Positions 51,811 through 52,268 of a stretch of DNA of 52,268 nucleotides are shown one piece after another. Each line of letters starts with the position of its first letter. Within the stretch, counting starts at the first letter, position 1. The notes beneath the pieces are model-generated. The model was not told the origin of the DNA. It searched no databases and was given only the letters and a program-made list of their open reading frames with translations. The translations under genes were made by a program, and so were the position numbers. The stretch is from the NCBI GenBank assembly GCA_021812985.1, contig JAKAMG010000006.1, forward strand, positions 90,001-142,268. Direction: 5' to 3'. This DNA is from Bacteroidota bacterium (GTDB lineage: Bacteria > Bacteroidota > Ignavibacteria > Kryptoniales > JAKASW01).

Positions 51811-52268
51811 TTGAACCAAGTAGAGTTCCTGGAGTATGACCTGCCGAACGGGTTACACGTAATCCTGAGTCCGGACAGAGGGGCCTCAGTCGTTTCGACA
51901 GATGTGTGGTACCATGTTGGGAGCAAGAATGAAGATCCCTCACGCACAGGTTTTGCGCACCTCTTCGAACACATGATGTTCCAAGGTTCACGTCATGTTG
52001 GTAAGGCTGAACACATGAAACATGTCGAGCAGGCGGGAGGGACGTTCAACGGCTCCACGACGTGGGACCGCACAAATTATTTTGAGACTCTTCCCGCGAA
52101 CAGGCTTGAACTTGCCCTCTGGCTCGAATCAGATCGGATGATGAGCCTCGATGTCAGTCAGGAAAACCTGGACAACCAGCGCGAAGTTGTGAAGGAGGAA
52201 CGGCGTTACCGTGTCGATAACCGACCCTACGGCACCGCATGGGAGAAGATGTTTTCCATGGCATATAG
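51811..52268 (+). CDS. M16-family zinc metalloprotease, N-terminal part (runs off the window)
   Basis: The reading frame is open from a TTG at 51811 to the end of the window, 152 codons. GGAG lies six bases before the TTG. The inverted zinc motif HxxEH is present as HLFEH in FAHLFEHMMFQG, followed by a conserved GTFNGSTTWDRTNYFETLP segment and REVVKEERR, which carries the third zinc ligand Glu. M16 proteases (pitrilysin/insulinase-like, often lipoprotein or periplasmic in this group) degrade small peptides or act on envelope proteins. It follows surA by about 90 bases. Confidence 0.93.
   Translation, partial: MNQVEFLEYDLPNGLHVILSPDRGASVVSTDVWYHVGSKNEDPSRTGFAHLFEHMMFQGSRHVGKAEHMKHVEQAGGTFNGSTTWDRTNYFETLPANRLELALWLESDRMMSLDVSQENLDNQREVVKEERRYRVDNRPYGTAWEKMFSMAY

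Overview
This is a 52.3-kb stretch of bacterial chromosome of moderate GC content. It is densely coded, with no rRNA, tRNA, CRISPR array, insertion sequence or prophage that I can see. Several features point to the FCB superphylum, near Ignavibacteria/Chlorobi or a related lineage rather than classical Bacteroidia. These are a type IX secretion C-terminal sorting domain with the NFPNPFNP motif, a DUF2723 membrane protein, the DUF4175/DUF4159 pair, the futalosine menaquinone genes mqnE-mqnA, an ATP-type PEP carboxykinase, and sigma70-like promoters (TTGnnn-N17-TATAAT) rather than the Bacteroidia TTTG/TAnnTTTG type. Species assignment is inference.

Layout. 1-2000: the 5' part of an unidentified minus-strand gene, a 570-base stretch without a supported gene, an AMIN-like lipoprotein and a small outer-membrane barrel. 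2026-4554: a deoxyhypusine-synthase-family enzyme translationally coupled to argJ, then a histone Hc1-like protein. 4653-6496 (minus): a PAS-type histidine kinase and an overlapping receiver protein that carries a kinase H-box but no ATPase domain. 6797-10864 (minus): DUF4175 and DUF4159 proteins. 10964-16717: a DedA-type membrane protein, a membrane multihaem cytochrome, a short asparaginase overlapped by tag (3-methyladenine glycosylase, apparently with a CUG start), and a haem-binding chemoreceptor behind a strong sigma28-type promoter. 17037-25612: exported proteins (nitroreductase, a T9SS-targeted propeller, a sialidase-like propeller), an aldo/keto reductase and the DUF2723 protein.

25818-34920 is a housekeeping block on the plus strand: aminotransferase-pckA, then ffh-rpsP-(structured gap)-khpA-rimM-trmD-rplS, then mqnE-mqnA. 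34978-41143 holds an outer-membrane protein with polymer-forming-like repeats joined to a barrel, glutamate dehydrogenase, a YbjQ protein, an amidohydrolase-fold lipoprotein that has lost nearly all its metal ligands, and an adenosine-specific kinase. 41198-45756 is a TolC-MacA-MacB-type efflux operon with MacB split into ATPase and permease. After ogt and a LysE exporter, 47625-52268 holds three consecutive SurA/PpiC-type periplasmic folding proteins and the start of an M16 metalloprotease.

No single locus is convincingly a new defence or mobile system. The most unusual items are the pseudo-amidohydrolase, the CUG-started tag gene, the sigma28-driven haem chemoreceptor, the receiver/H-box half-kinase, and the structured gap between rpsP and khpA.
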